A stretch of 8,629 bases of DNA, from positions 1 through 8,629 of the forward strand of contig JBJTWS010000184.1 of the NCBI GenBank assembly GCA_046081905.1, read 5' to 3'. The DNA is from CBW1002 sp046081905 (GTDB lineage: Bacteria > Cyanobacteriota > Cyanobacteriia > PCC-6307 > Cyanobiaceae). Positions within the stretch are counted from its first letter, which is position 1; each line of letters begins with the position of its first letter. Made by a program: the position numbers and the translations under genes. Below are positions 1 through 6,688 of the stretch, in pieces. The notes beneath the pieces were generated by a model that was not told the origin of the DNA, did not search any database, and saw only the letters and a list, made by a program, of their open reading frames with translations.

Positions 1-516
1 ATCGCCCGGCAGGGGCACCGGCCGGCCATGCACGATGCGGTCGAAGAACCAGCTCTCCACCGGGTTGTAATTGCCCGGGCCCACGATGTAGGTGGGGCGA
101 AAGCTGGTGAAGGCGATGCCCTGCTCGCCCAGCCAGGCCTCGGTATCGAGCTTGCCGGCATGCCGGCTCTGGGGATCGGTGGGGCTCTCCTCGGTGAGGG
201 GCCAGAGCTCGCTGTCGGCGTAGACGCCGGCCGAGCTCACGTACACGAGCCGGTGGGCGGGGGCGCCGGTGCGCTCGAGGACGGAGCGGGTGTCCGCCAG
301 GGTGCGGCCGGAGCTGTCGACGATCACGTCGAAAGCCCGACCCCTCAGGGCTTCCAGCCCCTCGTCGGTGGTGCGGTCGCCCACCAGGGCCTCCACCCCG
401 GCGGGCACCGGGTTGCGACCGCGGGTGAAGAGGGTGAGCGCATGGCCGGCCGCCTGCAGGCTCGCCACCAGTGGCTTGCCCACGAAACGGGTTCCCCCCA
501 TCACCAGGATGTTCAC
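1..516 (-). CDS. NAD-dependent epimerase/dehydratase-like protein (CSP41-like atypical SDR), partial
   Basis: This is the first 172 residues of a Rossmann-fold protein read on the minus strand; the C-terminus lies beyond base 1. The nucleotide-binding loop is GGTRFVG (residues 7-13), followed by a typical beta-3 'VYVSSAGVY' strand (91-99). A 'GPGNYNPVESWFFDRI' stretch (146-161) is characteristic of cyanobacterial proteins related to the chloroplast stem-loop-binding protein CSP41 and to sugar-nucleotide epimerases. The classical YxxxK pair is not intact: Lys122 is present but Arg118 stands where Tyr is expected, so this is an atypical SDR whose catalysis is uncertain. The GTG at 516 is preferred because it gives the compact start VNILVMGG; GTG at 522 is the alternative. 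No good ribosome site precedes either, but a 9-codon frame ends across the 516 start. The gene is divergent from the polysaccharide pair. Family assignment is confident; substrate is unknown. Confidence 0.85.
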   Translation of the reverse strand, partial: MNILVMGGTRFVGKPLVASLQAAGHALTLFTRGRNPVPAGVEALVGDRTTDEGLEALRGRAFDVIVDSSGRTLADTRSVLERTGAPAHRLVYVSSAGVYADSELWPLTEESPTDPQSRHAGKLDTEAWLGEQGIAFTSFRPTYIVGPGNYNPVESWFFDRIVHGRPVPLPGD

Positions 517-542
517 GTCCACGGCCTGCAGCAGGCTGCCAT
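513..542 (-). other. possible 9-codon leader ORF overlapping the epimerase start
   Basis: An ATG at 542 opens a 9-codon frame (MAACCRPWT). Its TGA (515-513) overlaps the GTG proposed as the epimerase start (516-514) in a GTGA arrangement. A purine-rich GGGAGGAG (562-555) lies 12 bases upstream of this ATG, the only strong Shine-Dalgarno-like sequence in the divergent spacer on this strand. Coupled re-initiation of the epimerase is an inference; the overlap could be chance. Confidence 0.3.
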
Positions 543-613
543 TGTGGGGGAACGCTCCTCCCGCCTGTCAGTGCCGCCGCGGGGACGGCAAAATCGATGG
601 GGAACCCGCCGCG

Positions 614-1840
614 ATGAGCACGTCCTCCGCTCCCTCGCCACCGGCAGACCCGCGGCCCCGGGGCATCCGCCGCAGCCGCCGCGGGGATGTGGTGGTGCTC
701 TCGATCGGGGCGGTGCTTGCCCTGAGCGCCGTGGGGCTGCTGATCAATCTCTCCATCCCCCGCTCCCGCGATGCCGTGGTGGAGGCCCCCTCGATCACGC
801 TCCGCTCCGCCATCAACGGCAGCGTCACCACGATGGAGGTGCGGCCGGGAGAGGCGGTGCGCGCCGGCCAGCGGCTGGCGGTGATCAGCGATCCCCGTGC
901 CAGCGACCTGGAATGGAGCCGGCTCCGGCTGGATCTCGACACGGCCCGCACCAGCCTGCGCGGACTCGAGGAGCAGCTGCAGCTCAGCCGGGCCCAGCTG
1001 CAGCGCTTCCAGCGGGATGTGCGCGACCAGCGGCAGCTGCAGGGGGAACGCAACCGCAGCGAACTCGAACGGCTCCAGAGCCAGCTGGCCTCCGCCAAGG
1101 AAGAGGCCCGGTTCGCGGAGCGGGATCTGCGCCGCCAGGAGGAGCTCTTCCGGGAGGGCGCCGTGGCCGACATAGTGGTGGACCGGGCCCGCACCACCTG
1201 GCAGCAGCGGCGGCAGGAGATCACCGCCCTGCAGCGCTCGATCACAGGCCAGAAGGCGGTGCTGAACTCCACCGCCCGCGACCTCACCCTCACCACCAGC
1301 CGCACCAACACCGATCCGGCCCCCCGCTACGACGAGACCCTGCTGCAGGTGCAGCAACTCGAGACCCGCATCGCCGGCGAACGCCAGCGGGTGCAGGGAC
1401 TGGAGCGCAAGGAGGCCTCCGCCCGGCGCACCTACGAACAGAACCGCAGCCAGGCGATCACCAGCCCCACGGCGGCGGTGGTGTGGCGCGTCGATGCCCG
1501 GGCGGGGGACAGCGTGCGTCCCGAGCAGGTGGTGGTGACCCTGATCGACTGCCAGCGCCGCTGGATCGACACCTACGTGGCCGAGCAGGACCTCAACCGC
1601 GTGCGGATCGGCAGCCCCGCCACCATCGACCTGATCGGCGAGCGGCTCGATCTCAGCGGCCAGGTGGCCCTGATCCGCTCCGGCGTGGGGCGGGTGCAGC
1701 CGGAGAACAGCGACCCGAAGCTGCTGCCGATCAACCTGGCGCGCGAAAGCCAGGTGGGGGTACGGATCCTCAACGACCTCCCCGCCCCGCCGGAGAAGTT
1801 CTGCTTCGTGGGGTACACCGGCAAGGTGCGCTTCCGTTGA
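614..1840 (+). CDS. HlyD-family membrane-fusion (periplasmic adaptor) protein
   Basis: This 408-residue protein has the layout of a secretion adaptor. A short basic, proline-rich cytoplasmic tail leads into one transmembrane helix (about 26-46). A first half of a biotinyl-lipoyl-like domain follows (about 58-92, with the typical 'VRPGEAVRAGQRLAVI'), then long Arg/Gln/Leu-rich coiled coils (about 95-225 and 238-278). The second lipoyl half (about 282-313, 'RAGDSVRPEQVVVTL') and a beta-barrel region (314-405) complete it. Such proteins sit in the inner membrane and bridge the periplasm to an outer-membrane exit. It lies 16 bases before a BcsA-like synthase, so its probable job is export or assembly of that polymer rather than protein or drug efflux. 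From memory, an HlyD-like partner of a cellulose synthase (XcsB) was described in Thermosynechococcus. ATG 614 is chosen because the transmembrane segment follows properly; the longer frame upstream is only GC-rich read-through. Confidence 0.85.
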   Translation: MSTSSAPSPPADPRPRGIRRSRRGDVVVLSIGAVLALSAVGLLINLSIPRSRDAVVEAPSITLRSAINGSVTTMEVRPGEAVRAGQRLAVISDPRASDLEWSRLRLDLDTARTSLRGLEEQLQLSRAQLQRFQRDVRDQRQLQGERNRSELERLQSQLASAKEEARFAERDLRRQEELFREGAVADIVVDRARTTWQQRRQEITALQRSITGQKAVLNSTARDLTLTTSRTNTDPAPRYDETLLQVQQLETRIAGERQRVQGLERKEASARRTYEQNRSQAITSPTAAVVWRVDARAGDSVRPEQVVVTLIDCQRRWIDTYVAEQDLNRVRIGSPATIDLIGERLDLSGQVALIRSGVGRVQPENSDPKLLPINLARESQVGVRILNDLPAPPEKFCFVGYTGKVRFR

Positions 1841-1859
1841 TGGGGGCCCCCCGCTGATG
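1838..1859 (+). promoter_or_regulatory. double TGATG stop/start relay between HlyD-like and glycosyltransferase genes
   Basis: The HlyD-like stop TGA (1838-1840) overlaps an ATG at 1840. That ATG opens a 5-codon frame (MGAPR) whose TGA (1855-1857) overlaps the glycosyltransferase ATG at 1857. Two consecutive TGATG overlaps are visible directly. The likely meaning is translational coupling of the two genes, with ribosomes re-initiating rather than binding a separate Shine-Dalgarno site, which is not evident here. Confidence 0.4.
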
Positions 1860-4045
1860 GGCACGGTGAGCCCCTGGGCCTGGGGCTTTCTGCTGGCCTC
1901 GGCAGCCCTGCTGGTGGGGGCCCTGCTGCTGGGCAGCCTGGATCTGGGCTGGCTGGCCTCGGATCGGCTCAATCCACTGGAGCTTCGCCAGCTGCCGGCG
2001 TTCTGGCGGGTCGACGACCTCTGGAGCGATGTTGTGCTGCCGCTGAGCGTGGCATTGGTGATCGCCCTGGGGGTGTCGAAGCTGCCGCGGCGGCCCTGGA
2101 GCTACGCGCTGGCCACGGCGCTGCTGCTGCTGTTCGCCCTGCGCTACTTCGCCTGGCGCACCACCACGATCAACACCGCCCACCCCCTGAGCCTCACGGC
2201 CAGCGTGCTGCTGCTGGCCACCGAATCGCTCTATCTGGTGACCTTCGGGCTGCAGGCGATCCCGGGCACCACGTTCTTCCCGCAGCGCCGCCGCCGCCAG
2301 GCCGATGCCCTCCAGAGCTGGAGCGAAGAACACCAACCGAGCGTGGACATCTGGATCCCCACCTACAACGAACCTGCCCGGCTGGTGCGCCGCGCCATCC
2401 TCACTTGCCGCAACCTCACCTACCAGCGCCGCACGATCACCGTGCTCGACGACGGCCACCGCAGCGAGATCGCGGCGCTGGCCCGGGAGCTGGGGGTGGA
2501 GTACCTGAGCCGGCCGGACAACAGCCACCGCAAGGCCGGCAACCTCAACTACGCCCTGGCCCACACCAACGGCGAGCTGATCGCCGTGTTCGACTGCGAC
2601 TTCATGCCGCTGCGGCAGTTCCTGAATCGCACGGTGGGCTTCTTCGCCGATCCGGAGGTGGCGCTGGTGCAGACGCCGAGCATTACTTCCAATCGGAGTT
2701 CTACAACCGCAACCTCGGCGTGGATCTGGTGATGCCGGGGGATCTGGATTACTTCTTTCGCTATCTGCAGGTGATCCGCGATCGCTTCAACGCCGTGATC
2801 TGCTGCGGCACCTCCTACGTGGCCCGCCGCAGCGCAATCGAGGCGATCGGCGGCTACGTGACCAGCTGCCTGATCGAAGACCACCAGACCAGCACCAAGC
2901 TGCTCACCCGCGGCTGGAGGATCGTGTATCTCGATGAGATCCTCAGCCTCGGTGAGGTGCCCCGCCGTTTCGCCGATTACCTCGATCAACGGCTGCGCTG
3001 GCTACAGGGCAACATCCAGATCTTTCTGCGGGCGCAGGAGCTGCCGATCTGGGATCGGCTCGATGGCTGGCAGCTGAGCTTCTACATCAACCTCCTGATC
3101 AGCCTCTTCACCCCCTTCTACCGGCTGGTCTATCTGCTGCTGCCCCTGCTCAGCCTGGTGCTGGGCTTCACCCTGATCGCGGCGCCACCGGTGGAATACG
3201 TGGCCTATGGCCTTCCCTTCCTACTGCTGCTCTACACCCTTCCCTCCTGGCTCACCAACTACCACCACTTCCAGTTCTGGAACGAGGTGTATGAATCGCT
3301 CTTCGCCTTCCCGGCCGTGGGCCGCATCCTCGCGATCCTGCGCCATCCCTTCCGCATCCACGGCGGCATCGTGACCAGCAAGGACATCGTGGAGGGGGAG
3401 CCCGCCTTCAACCTCCGCCTCGCCTGGCCGTTCCTGATGCTCCTGGCCGTGCTGGCCCTCGGGCTGCTGCGCTACGTGCTGCCCGGGCTGGGGTTCGGTC
3501 CCGACAGCTTCAGCTTCGAGGGGGAATCCCTGATGCTGGGCTGGAACCTCTACAACGGCGCCATCGCCCTGGTGGCCCTGCTGGCCTGCCTCGATCGGCC
3601 CAACCAGCGCCTCTGGGATCGCTTCCCCCTGCGCCGGATCGTGCGGCTCGAGTTCGGGGATCGCTGCTGGTGGGGCATGACCCGCAACCTCTCGGAAGGG
3701 GGCGTGAGCGTGGAGCTGCAGGAGGAGAACGATCATAGCTGGGACGACGACGGGACCACCTCCCCGCCGGGCCTGAACCCCCACCCCGGAGAGGAGGGCA
3801 GCCTGGATCTGGTGGAGGCGGGCCTCAGCCTGCCGGTGCGGATGGTGCTCATGGAGCCGATCGAGGGCGTCTGCCGCGTGGGCCTGCAGTTCACCGCCCT
3901 GGGCCAGCAGGAGGAGGCGAGCCTGCTGGAGCGGCTCTACACCCGCGCCTCCTGGATCCACCGCCCGCGCCGGATCGGCACGGTGGATGCCTTCCTGGCT
4001 CTGCTCGAGAGTCTCTGGCGCGCCAACCCGATCGTGCGGCGCTGA
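1857..4045 (+). pseudogene. BcsA-like processive glycosyltransferase (GT2) with PilZ domain, split by a one-base frameshift
   Basis: Two frames, 1857-2732 and the frame running to 4045, together encode one 729-residue cellulose-synthase-type enzyme. They join if base 2678 is read twice. Four N-terminal membrane helices (about 6-28, 57-75, 83-100, 112-135) precede a GT2 domain with PTYNEP (168-173), DDG (198-200), HRKAGNLN (224-231) and DCD (246-248). After the break come EHY, CCGT (316-319), the catalytic-base IED (340-342) and QRLRW (378-382). Further helices and a VTSK gating-loop-like motif (506-509) lead to a PilZ domain with RRIVR (593-597) and NLSEGG (611-616), the c-di-GMP-binding signature. 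The enzyme would polymerise a UDP-sugar at the inner membrane and extrude it, activated by c-di-GMP. The HlyD-like gene upstream is the likely partner; BcsB and BcsC are not in view. Both halves are otherwise undamaged, so a sequencing error or a very recent mutation is likely. Cellulose is the best guess for product. Confidence 0.85.
2676..2680 (+). other. frameshift site in the glycosyltransferase
   Basis: Up to CCG (2676-2678) the upstream frame encodes VALVQTP, the conserved substrate-binding loop. From GAG (2678-2680) the frame one base back encodes EHYFQSEFYNRNLG, which continues the same loop. One missing base here explains everything. The local sequence ACG CCG AGC is not a canonical slippery heptamer, so programmed -1 frameshifting is unlikely. 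Confidence 0.85.
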
Positions 4046-4177
4046 GCCCCACAGACGAAGGAGGGTTTCACCCCGGAATCAGCATAACGATTTATCAAGC
4101 AAGGGGAAGGAACAAGCTCCCCACCACTCGATCGATACAGACAATGAATCAATCTCAGCTCATGCGGTGGACTTGGA
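4046..4177 (+). other. intergenic spacer at left edge of the low-GC insert
   Basis: These 132 bases hold no gene I can support. Composition drops from GC-rich to mixed shortly after the synthase stop. There is only a weak GGGT/ACCC hairpin (4063-4073) without a T-tract. Several A/T-rich hexamers (for example CATAAC and TTTATC near 4083-4095, GATACA near 4134) could serve as a -10 box for the dioxygenase gene, but none has a convincing -35 partner. Confidence 0.35.
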
Positions 4178-4972
4178 ATGATGGCACCCTCCGAAACACA
4201 TCTAAGCGCCACCATGCTTGATGCTAAAAAAATTGCATTTTTCAAAGCAAATGGTTATCTAATTTTGCGCGACGCGATCCCAGCTGAAGATATTCATTGC
4301 GCCAATGAAATGCTCTGGGAGCTGCTGCCGCCAAATTTCGAGCGCAGCAAGCCCGAAACGTGGACAGGGGAAGTGACGGACTGCTGCAAAACCCAAGACC
4401 TGGAAAAACGTCGCGGCAGAGTAAAGTACCGAAACTGCCTATGGAACAACAAGAGAATCTACGATATTGTCGCATCAAACACCATGATCCGCGAGGCAAT
4501 CGGACAACTGATCGGCGACTTCGCTGAGCCAGAACGAATTCGCGGACTCTATCCCACATTTCCAACAAGAAGTCCAAAGCCAGGGGCATACCCAGGACAC
4601 GCCGATAAGCACATCTTTCAAGTTGGCGTCATCGGCTATCTCAGCGATGTCGACAAGAATTGTGGCGCCACCTCGGTTTATCCAGGCTCACACAGAATTC
4701 TGTATCATGCCAATGAGAAGGAGCTTGAACGCAGCCCTAAGCCGGAAATTTACGAGCGCGAGATCGCGAATCTATCCACCCAGAAGCCGGTTGAACTGAC
4801 CGCCAGGGCAGGCAGTGCAATTCTCTACCACTACCGCCTATTCCATGGGGCTTCGTACAATCTCAGCAACCGTATTCGCGAAGCCATACTGGGTGATTTC
4901 TGCTGCAAGAACAAGGAATTCATTGCATTACAGCCAACCCAGCAGAACATGTGGAGCCATTGGAAGATTTAG
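4178..4972 (+). CDS. phytanoyl-CoA dioxygenase (PhyH) family Fe(II)/2-oxoglutarate oxygenase
   Basis: This 264-residue protein begins its fold with 'KIAFFKANGYLILRDAI' (18-34), a typical PhyH N-terminus. It carries the iron-binding HxD as His141 and Asp143 in PGHADKH, and the distal histidine His223 in LFHG. Arg232 or Arg234 in NRIREA is placed to hold 2-oxoglutarate, and 'GATSVYPGSHR' (163-173) is a hallmark of the family. It should be an active soluble hydroxylase; these enzymes act on lipids, amino acids or natural products, and the substrate cannot be read from the sequence. Length is normal. ATG 4178 has GGTGG eight bases upstream; ATG 4181 and ATG 4214 (giving MLDAKK) are alternatives. 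The gene is on its own, 132 bases after the synthase, and is much richer in A+T than its neighbours (118 of 240 bases G+C at 4201-4440 by hand count), which suggests acquisition from elsewhere. Confidence 0.88.
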   Translation: MMAPSETHLSATMLDAKKIAFFKANGYLILRDAIPAEDIHCANEMLWELLPPNFERSKPETWTGEVTDCCKTQDLEKRRGRVKYRNCLWNNKRIYDIVASNTMIREAIGQLIGDFAEPERIRGLYPTFPTRSPKPGAYPGHADKHIFQVGVIGYLSDVDKNCGATSVYPGSHRILYHANEKELERSPKPEIYEREIANLSTQKPVELTARAGSAILYHYRLFHGASYNLSNRIREAILGDFCCKNKEFIALQPTQQNMWSHWKI

Positions 4973-4980
4973 GTCTTTAG

Positions 4981-4995
4981 CCTGCCACCAGCAGG
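4981..4995 (+). terminator. weak hairpin after the dioxygenase gene
   Basis: CCTGC (4981-4985) and GCAGG (4991-4995) form a perfect 5-bp stem with a CACCA loop eight bases after the dioxygenase stop. There is no T-run after it, so a terminator or mRNA-stabilising role is only a possibility. Confidence 0.2.
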
Positions 4996-5064
4996 ACACA
5001 CCGCCGAGCATCGCCAGCTCGATTGTGTGTCGCTAAGCCGAGGAGGTTGTGCAGTGGGGTCCCG

Positions 5065-5703
5065 ATGACGTCATGGCTTCTGCGAGCGGGTGCAGGCACG
5101 CTGCCGGTGGTTATGGCGCTTGCCCCTGCCGCTTCTGCTGCCCCTCCCACGACCGGGCTGGGCTGCCGCGGCACGGAGCTGGTGAACCTGCGCCGGATCG
5201 AGCCCCGGCCCCTGCTGGAGCTGCGCTACGGCGCTCCCTACAACTTCATGGAGGAGACCCTCTACGCGAAGCCACGGGCCCAGCTGCGCTGTCCGGTGGC
5301 CCTGGCGCTGCAGCAGGTGCAGCAGGATCTGGCCGCCGAAGGGCTGGGGCTGAAGGTCTGGGATGCCTACCGGCCGCTGGCGGTGCAGAAGCGGATGTGG
5401 GACAAGATCCACGACGAGCGCTATGTGTCGAACCCGGCGGTGAACGCCGGCCGCCACACCCGCGGCACCGCGGTGGACGTGACCCTGGTGGACCGGCTCG
5501 GGCGCGAGCTGCCGATGCCCACCCCCTTCGACGACTTCACCCCCGCCGCCCACCGCGACGCCACCGGCATCCCGCCGGAGGAGGCGGCCAACGCACGGCG
5601 GCTGCAGGAGGCGATGGAGCGGCGTGGTTTCGTGGGCCTGCCCACGGAGTGGTGGCATTTCGACTGGCACGCCTGGCAGAGCCTGCCGCCGATCCGCCCC
5701 TGA
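5065..5703 (+). CDS. exported VanX/DdpX-like D-alanyl-D-alanine dipeptidase (M15 family)
   Basis: This 212-residue protein has an N-terminal Sec-type signal: Arg7, a hydrophobic stretch (about 8-23) and a likely cut near ASA|A (residues 23-26). The mature part matches the M15D peptidase fold. It shows 'WDAYRP' with Arg103 at the VanX transition-state arginine, then GRHTRGTAVDVTL supplying zinc ligands His131 and Asp138, and EWWHFDW supplying catalytic Glu195 and zinc ligand His198. The expected reaction is hydrolysis of D-Ala-D-Ala dipeptide in the periplasm. This points to peptidoglycan-fragment recycling, because no VanH, VanA or sensor pair is nearby. ATG 5065 is chosen since it begins the signal peptide. 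The AGGAGG at 5041-5046 is 18 bases upstream, farther than usual, so the true start is slightly uncertain. TTG at 5023 is less likely. The gene marks the return to GC-rich sequence after the dioxygenase. Confidence 0.88.
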   Translation: MTSWLLRAGAGTLPVVMALAPAASAAPPTTGLGCRGTELVNLRRIEPRPLLELRYGAPYNFMEETLYAKPRAQLRCPVALALQQVQQDLAAEGLGLKVWDAYRPLAVQKRMWDKIHDERYVSNPAVNAGRHTRGTAVDVTLVDRLGRELPMPTPFDDFTPAAHRDATGIPPEEAANARRLQEAMERRGFVGLPTEWWHFDWHAWQSLPPIRP

Positions 5704-5740
5704 GGGGCCCGGCTCGCCAGGATGGCGGGGCCTTCCCTGC

Positions 5741-5759
5741 CGGACCCGCCGCCGGTCCG
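5741..5759 (+). promoter_or_regulatory. perfect 6-bp hairpin just before the DCC gene start
   Basis: CGGACC (5741-5746) pairs exactly with GGTCCG (5754-5759) around a 7-base CGCCGCC loop, ending five bases before ATG 5765. In RNA it would cover the place where a ribosome site should be; no Shine-Dalgarno sequence is otherwise visible. A role is inference, and GC-rich DNA forms such stems often. Confidence 0.25.
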
Positions 5760-5764
5760 CCGCG

Positions 5765-6688
5765 ATGTCCGCGCCTGCGCCTGTGCTCGTCTACGACGGC
5801 GGCTGCCCCTTCTGCCGCCACTTCGCCGAGCGGCTGGAGCTCACCGCCGCCCTGCCGGAGCTGCAGCTGCGCGATGGCCGCGCCGATCGGGCCCTGAGGC
5901 GGGATCTGCGCCGCCGCGGCTGCGATCTGGCAGATGGGGCGGTGCTGATCGAGGGGGAAACGCTCCACCATGGCGCCGCAGCGATCTCCTGGGTGTGCGC
6001 CCGGCTCCAGCCCAGCGGCCCCCTGCTGCACCTGTTGCAGATGCTGTTCCGCCGGCCCGCCGGCGCCCGCGCCACCTATCCCCTGCTGCTGCTGGCCCGC
6101 CGCCTCGCCCTGGCGGCGGTGGGGCTGCCGCTCGATCCGGACACCGAGACCCCCGGCGCCCTGGCCTCAGAGCTGGCCGACGGCCCCGGCCTGCTGGAGC
6201 GGGAGCAGCTGAGCCGCCGGCAGGGCAGCGGTCTCGGGGCCGGCGATCTCGATGCCTGCTGGCAGCTGGAGCGGGTGTGGCCGAAGGGCAGGGACCGCAG
6301 CGATGCGCTCAGCAGCGCCCTGCTGCGGTGGCTGGGGGCCCGCCTCGAGATCCGTGCCACAGACAGCGGCAGCGGCCTGGCCCTCACCAATGCGGTGCGG
6401 CTCGGTTCGCTGGAACTGCGTTTCCGCGGCCCTGGGGAGCTCACCGGCCGGCGACCGCTGCTGCGCTTCGGCTTCGAGCGGCTGGAGCTGGTGTGGAGCC
6501 CTGCCGGCAGTGGGGAGCGCGTGCTGCTGGCCCGGGCGCTGCCGCCGCCGCCGTCGCCGCAGCGGCAGCCCTTCTTCGCGCTGATCGCCGCGGAGGACAA
6601 CTGGCTGGCGGCCCGGGGCCGCGGCGGCGGGCTCGCCCTCTGGCGGCGCCGCGCCGAAACGGCCCCAGCGGGGGCACCGCAACCATGA
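5765..6688 (+). CDS. DCC (DUF393) thiol-disulfide oxidoreductase with extra C-terminal PAP/fibrillin-like domain
   Basis: The first ~120 of 307 residues are a DCC-family domain. VLVYDGGCPFC places the DxxCxxC redox motif (Asp11, Cys14, Cys17) directly after the first strand, as in this thioredoxin-like family. DCC proteins are usually only about 110-150 residues, so this one is about twice as long. The second half (from about residue 165) is predicted beta-rich: 'NAVRLGSLELRFRGPGELTG', a strand with FGFERLEL, and an ending 'NWLAARGRGGGLALWRR'. That ending resembles the C-terminal 'RGxGGxLFV' strand of PAP/fibrillin-type proteins of cyanobacteria and plastids; this resemblance is my tentative reading. 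Redox partner and location are unknown, though no signal peptide is present, so it should be cytoplasmic or thylakoid-associated. It lies 61 bases after the dipeptidase gene. Its stop overlaps the next start (ATGA at 6685-6688), so the two are probably co-translated. Confidence 0.8.
   Translation: MSAPAPVLVYDGGCPFCRHFAERLELTAALPELQLRDGRADRALRRDLRRRGCDLADGAVLIEGETLHHGAAAISWVCARLQPSGPLLHLLQMLFRRPAGARATYPLLLLARRLALAAVGLPLDPDTETPGALASELADGPGLLEREQLSRRQGSGLGAGDLDACWQLERVWPKGRDRSDALSSALLRWLGARLEIRATDSGSGLALTNAVRLGSLELRFRGPGELTGRRPLLRFGFERLELVWSPAGSGERVLLARALPPPPSPQRQPFFALIAAEDNWLAARGRGGGLALWRRRAETAPAGAPQP

Noticed and set aside
28..1857. Long plus-strand open frame of 609 codons across the epimerase and HlyD-like genes
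   Set aside because: Its translation is Arg/Gly/Pro/Ala-rich without domain character, and it overlaps two well-supported genes in other frames; it is a GC-rich shadow.
2672..2684. Programmed -1 ribosomal frameshifting in the synthase
   Set aside because: No X XXY YYZ slippery heptamer and no obvious stimulatory hairpin; a one-base sequence error or mutation is simpler.
2778..2785. GCGATCGC octamer (cyanobacterial HIP1)
   Set aside because: The only copy I noticed in the window, inside coding sequence; not enough to call a repeat family or to prove the lineage.
4063..4073. GGGT-TTC-ACCC hairpin after the synthase gene
   Set aside because: Only a 4-bp stem and no T-tract; not a credible terminator.
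4144..4221. 25-codon frame before the dioxygenase gene (MNQSQLMRW...)
   Set aside because: Too short, no ribosome site and no recognisable motif; overlaps the dioxygenase start in another frame.
5023..5064. TTG-started N-terminal extension of the dipeptidase
   Set aside because: It would place extra polar residues before the signal peptide and has no ribosome site; ATG 5065 starts the signal directly.
5722..6684. Upstream extension of the HisA frame inside the DCC gene
   Set aside because: The frame is open but encodes Pro/Arg/Ala-rich sequence with no domain, while the overlapping DCC frame has a clear DxxCxxC motif; protein-like sequence begins only at 6685.
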